The position numbers and the translations under genes are program-made. A stretch of 11,994 nucleotides of DNA from an uncultured Streptomyces sp. (GTDB taxonomy: Bacteria > Actinomycetota > Actinomycetes > Streptomycetales > Streptomycetaceae): assembly GCA_946480485.1 (NCBI GenBank), contig CAMLJW010000122.1, positions 1 to 11,994 of the forward strand. The letters are read 5' to 3'. The notes beneath the pieces are model-generated. The model ran no database searches. It had not been told where the DNA came from and saw only the letters and a list, made by a program, of their open reading frames with translations. The number at the start of each line of letters is the position of its first letter. Positions within the stretch are counted from its first letter, which is position 1. This document shows, piece by piece, positions 9,540 to 11,994 of the stretch.

Positions 9540-9565
9540 GACGGCGTACGGCCTTCAGACGGCGT
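9540..9565. repeat. Direct repeat pair GACGGCGT, 18-bp period
   Basis: GACGGCGT occurs at 9540-9547 and again at 9558-9565, and both copies continue as (A/G)CGG. They lie just downstream of the dehydrogenase stop, before the palindrome. Short repeats can arise by chance in DNA this rich in G+C, so regulatory meaning is speculative. Confidence 0.3.
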
Positions 9566-9571
9566 GCGGCG

Positions 9572-11302
9572 TCAGAGCACCCGTGATCTGAAAGCGGCGA
9601 GCGGTCGTCCCATCAGACCGAAGGAGCGGCCGGTGGCATGGCGGTCCGAAAGCTCGGCGAAGAGCCTGTCCTCGACCGGGGCGGGCAGCGGGCCCCGCCG
9701 GTGCGGGCCGAGGGCCGAGCGGTGCAGAGCCGCGCGCACCCAGGCGGGGTCGGCCAGGAAGTCCCCCGGTCCGGCGTGCCGCCAGACCTGGACGCTCGCG
9801 GTCCGGGACAGGACGCGTACGTACCGGGTGACGAGGTCATAGTGCTCGGGGCAGGCGTCGACTCCGAGGTCCACCGGCGACAACTTCCCATACACAGCGG
9901 CCAGTTCGGTCAGCTCCGCGTGGTCGGCGAGGACCGCCGTACGCAGGTCGGCGTGGGCGGGTGCCCAGGTCGTGTCGGTCAGGGCGTGGAGGGACCCCAC
10001 GACGGGGTCGCGGCCCTTGGCGTGCAGGGCCAGCCGGTCGTACCGCAGGGGCGGTAGCGCCCGGTCGAGCGCGAACAGATCGCCGGGCGCCTCTGTGCCG
10101 GGGCGGCTCCACGTGCGGCGGGCCAGCAGCGGGAGCTGCGGCAGCAGGCTCATCTGGCAGGCGGCGCGCGCGATGTGCCCGAAGCCGACGGGCGCGAGGT
10201 CACGCAGCAGCTTCTGGAACAGCGCGGTCGGTCCCTCGCGCAGGTAGAAGTGGGCACCGAGGAGTTCCGCGAGCCGGTCCATGGCCTCCAGCAGCAGCCG
10301 GGACACCTCGAACTTGACCGCGGGGGCATACACGCTCGTCGCACCGGGCACCAGGTGCAGCGCACGGGCGCCGACCGCGCCGAGCGCCTCGGCGCGCAAC
10401 AGGTCGGCGAAAACACCGGCCAGCACCGAGCGGACGTGCGGGATGGCGGTCGCGGGGCCGCCGTAGAGCCGACGTCCTGTCAGGTGGTCGACGGCGATGC
10501 GCAGTCCGGTGTCGAGGATTCCGGTGGCCATCGCGGGCAGGACCATGCGGGTGATCTGGAGGGCCTTCAGTGCGGTCTCCAGGCCGGAGCCGACGGGGCC
10601 GAGCACCGCGGAGGCGGACACGGGGAGTTCGTCGAAGCTCAGGCCGCCGAGCTGGACTCCCCGCATGCCCACGGTACTGAAACGCGGCAGGTCGGTGAGA
10701 CGCGCGGGGTCGGCGCCCGCACGGTCGACGAGGACCAGGGAGTGGCTGCGGGGGCCGGGCCGGGGATCGGTGCGGGCGAGTACGACCATGGCGTCGGCCC
10801 GCGCGATGTTGGTGACCACCTCCTTGCGGCCGCTCAGCCGCAGGCCGCCGTCCGGTGCGGTGTTCGCGACGAACTCCGTGCCCGCCATGTCGTTGCCGTG
10901 CGCCAGTTCGTGGAAGGCGATGGCGATGCGCCGGCCGTCCAGGAGCAGGCCGGCGGCGTGTTCGGTCTGCCGTTCGTCGCCGGCGGTCCACAGGGTGACT
11001 GCGGCGATGAGCGAGCTGGCGCCGTAGCCGAGGCCGAGCGCGGGGTCGCGGCGGTAGAGGGCGCGCATGACCTCGGCGAGGTGGTCGGCCCGCTCCAGGC
11101 GGCCGCCCAGCCCGGGCGGTACGAACTCGGCGTTCAGCCCGTAGGAGTGCAGCAGTGTCTCTCCGGCGGCGAGCACCTCGGCGCGCTCGTCGGCGGCGAG
11201 GACGGCGGTCGCGCCGGTGGGGTTGGCCGGGTCGAAGAGGGCGCCGAGCAGGTGCTCCAGTTCGTCGGCACGCTTGGGGGCCAGGCCCGTGGCGGTGGTC
11301 AT
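9572..11302 (-). CDS. Acyl-CoA dehydrogenase-like protein (576 aa), catalytic base apparently missing
   Basis: A flavoprotein-family member expected to desaturate an acyl thioester or assist in doing so. Residues about 40-390 form the dehydrogenase fold: FHELAHGND (130-138) corresponds to the usual TE-x-GSD segment, LSGRKEVVTNIARAD (156-170) to the GxK-x-x-I-TN motif, and LLRDLAPVGFGHI (365-377) to the C-terminal RD-x-x...EGT segment. At the usual catalytic Glu I see Gly375 (F-G-H), and the isovaleryl-type position aligns to Thr251, so this subunit may lack a base. Residues about 390-576 are a C-terminal extension that I do not recognise as a separate domain, also present in the upstream protein. 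ATG 11302 is chosen over GTG 11317 because of the GGGGAGG ribosome-binding site at 11315-11309 and the 4-nt ATGA overlap with the preceding gene. Probable role: tailoring the lipid tail. Confidence 0.88.
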   Translation of the reverse strand: MTTATGLAPKRADELEHLLGALFDPANPTGATAVLAADERAEVLAAGETLLHSYGLNAEFVPPGLGGRLERADHLAEVMRALYRRDPALGLGYGASSLIAAVTLWTAGDERQTEHAAGLLLDGRRIAIAFHELAHGNDMAGTEFVANTAPDGGLRLSGRKEVVTNIARADAMVVLARTDPRPGPRSHSLVLVDRAGADPARLTDLPRFSTVGMRGVQLGGLSFDELPVSASAVLGPVGSGLETALKALQITRMVLPAMATGILDTGLRIAVDHLTGRRLYGGPATAIPHVRSVLAGVFADLLRAEALGAVGARALHLVPGATSVYAPAVKFEVSRLLLEAMDRLAELLGAHFYLREGPTALFQKLLRDLAPVGFGHIARAACQMSLLPQLPLLARRTWSRPGTEAPGDLFALDRALPPLRYDRLALHAKGRDPVVGSLHALTDTTWAPAHADLRTAVLADHAELTELAAVYGKLSPVDLGVDACPEHYDLVTRYVRVLSRTASVQVWRHAGPGDFLADPAWVRAALHRSALGPHRRGPLPAPVEDRLFAELSDRHATGRSFGLMGRPLAAFRSRVL

Positions 11303-11994
11303 GCGGCGCCTCCCCACAGGGTCAACTCCGTCTCGGGCGTGCCGAGAACGACTTCGGCCAGGGCGACGAAGACGTCGCTGTCGTTGTCCTTGTGGCCGCC
11401 GCTGTCACCGAGCAGGGCGGTCAGGCAGGCCCGCGGCCACAGGCCGTCCATGCCAAGCCGTCCCGTGCGCAGAGTCGGGTTCTCCAACCACACCAGCAGG
11501 ACGGCGGCAGCGGCGTAGGCGCGTTCGTAGGCCTCGGCCAGGCCGAAGGCCGTGCTGGGCAGTCCGCCCGCCACCGGCAGGAAGTCCGCCGACTCCGTCT
11601 CCAGCCGGGCGAGTTCGGCGAGCAGCCGGTCGACGAGCACGCCCGCCTCCAGTGGCCCTTCCTTCCGGATGCGTTCCGCCAGATCCGGCAGGGCCTGCAC
11701 GGCGCTGCAGCCTGTGACGGACAGCAGCGTCAGACGGTCCGGGTCGAACGGCGGCAGAGGCGCGGTGAGGCCGGCGGCGGCCCGCAGGCCCTCGGTGTCG
11801 GTGCGGCGGCGGCTCAACTGACGGGCCAGGCGCGGCATCTGGTGGAGGAGGGCTGCGCGGTTGACGACCGTGCTTCCGTCGAAGATCGCGCAGACGCGGT
11901 GGTCGCGCTCCAGTTTGGCGAAGCCGCCGCCGGGCGGTGAGGTGAGGAAGCCACGTACGCCCAGCAGTTCACCGAGCGAGCCGAGCGTCTCCTG
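11299..11994 (-). CDS. Acyl-CoA dehydrogenase-like protein, C-terminal part (5' end outside the window)
   Basis: 231 residues plus stop; the frame is open to the right edge, so the start is not seen. Near the visible beginning ELLGVRGFL matches the dehydrogenase LGG-x-GY segment, followed by KLERDHRVCAIFDGSTVVN, which corresponds to the family's RDAR...Y-EGT-x-I segment. The usual catalytic Glu is replaced by Asp (codon 11880-11878). About 190 residues follow with no motif I recognise, Leu- and Ala-rich and probably helical. This matches the C-terminal extension of the downstream protein, so the two are probably paralogues. The stop TGA overlaps the ATG of the next gene by 4 nt, which implies coupled translation and possibly a heteromeric enzyme. 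The likely role is oxidation or desaturation of the acyl chain destined for the lipopeptide; acyl-CoA oxidase activity is an alternative. Confidence 0.82.
   Translation of the reverse strand, partial: QETLGSLGELLGVRGFLTSPPGGGFAKLERDHRVCAIFDGSTVVNRAALLHQMPRLARQLSRRRTDTEGLRAAAGLTAPLPPFDPDRLTLLSVTGCSAVQALPDLAERIRKEGPLEAGVLVDRLLAELARLETESADFLPVAGGLPSTAFGLAEAYERAYAAAAVLLVWLENPTLRTGRLGMDGLWPRACLTALLGDSGGHKDNDSDVFVALAEVVLGTPETELTLWGGAA
11309..11315 (-). promoter_or_regulatory. Ribosome-binding site of the 576-aa dehydrogenase-like gene
   Basis: On the coding strand GGGGAGG lies 6 nt before ATG 11302, inside the end of the upstream gene. It decides the start in favour of this ATG over GTG 11317, which overlaps the site. 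Confidence 0.75.

Larger units (their letters stand above)
9393..9571 (-). promoter_or_regulatory. 179-nt intergenic leader before the carrier protein gene
   Basis: This is the only real gap in the operon. On the coding strand the first part, after the dehydrogenase stop, holds a direct-repeat pair and then a near-palindrome (listed separately). The last 80 or so nt are strongly pyrimidine-rich (runs of CTTCTTC and CTCTCTTTCC) until the purine-rich ribosome-binding region. I see no stem-loop followed by a T-run and no convincing -10/-35 pair. A local promoter or operator for the carrier-NRPS pair is plausible but inferred only from the length and the symmetric motifs. Confidence 0.4.

Noticed and set aside
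9540..9574. Intrinsic terminator after the 576-aa dehydrogenase-like gene
   Set aside because: There is no strong stem followed by a T-run on the coding strand. Only the short direct repeats and the later palindrome are seen.
11303..11317. GTG start at 11317 for the 576-aa dehydrogenase-like gene
   Set aside because: It would translate through the GGGGAGG ribosome-binding site. ATG 11302 has correct spacing and the classic ATGA overlap.
10175..11518. Plus-strand open frame of 447 codons opposite the dehydrogenase genes
   Set aside because: It is a shadow of the two minus-strand dehydrogenase-like genes. It spans both of them and has no recognisable motif.
1..11994. tRNA, rRNA, CRISPR array, insertion sequence or attachment site
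   Set aside because: Apart from the 179-nt gap, the window is filled by four coherent coding frames. I saw no regularly spaced repeats, transposase motifs or RNA-gene signatures.

Overview
The window looks like part of a lipopeptide-type nonribosomal peptide synthetase (NRPS) cluster from a high-G+C actinomycete, probably Streptomyces or a relative. The G+C content is very high, codons strongly prefer G or C in the third position, and the domain sequences are of actinobacterial type. All supported genes lie on the minus strand and read from right to left. They form one apparent operon that runs off both ends of the window.

Layout in order of transcription: (1) 11994-11299, the C-terminal 231 residues of an acyl-CoA dehydrogenase-like protein. 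(2) 11302-9572, a second acyl-CoA dehydrogenase-like protein of 576 aa, whose start overlaps the stop of the first gene by 4 nt (ATGA). (3) 9571-9393, a 179-nt gap with a near-perfect 18-bp palindrome, a pair of 8-bp direct repeats and a pyrimidine-rich leader. It is the only non-coding stretch of any size. (4) 9392-9135, a free-standing 85-aa acyl/peptidyl carrier protein. (5) 9132-1, the first 3044 codons of a giant NRPS with no internal stop, still open at the left edge.

The NRPS order is C1-A1-T1-E / C2-T2 / C3-A2-T3 / C4-. C1 resembles the EntF-type or starter condensation domains that accept an acyl group from a separate carrier protein. The carrier gene sits 2 nt upstream. The likely scheme is that the two dehydrogenase-like proteins desaturate or otherwise tailor a fatty acyl chain, the discrete carrier protein presents it, and C1 joins it to residue 1. 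The E domain then converts residue 1 to the D form.

The most notable point is module 2. It has a condensation domain and a carrier domain but no adenylation domain, only a linker of roughly 25 residues. Residue 2 must therefore be supplied in trans, or the module is bypassed. Ramoplanin and enduracidin synthetases have A-less modules loaded in trans, but the domain order here does not match my recollection of either, so the product cannot be named. Neither of the two complete A domains gives a confident substrate. Both begin with the Ser-like pocket residues D-V-W-H, and A1 then diverges. No fatty acyl-AMP ligase, stand-alone A domain, MbtH-like protein, thioesterase, transporter or regulator gene is visible in this window.
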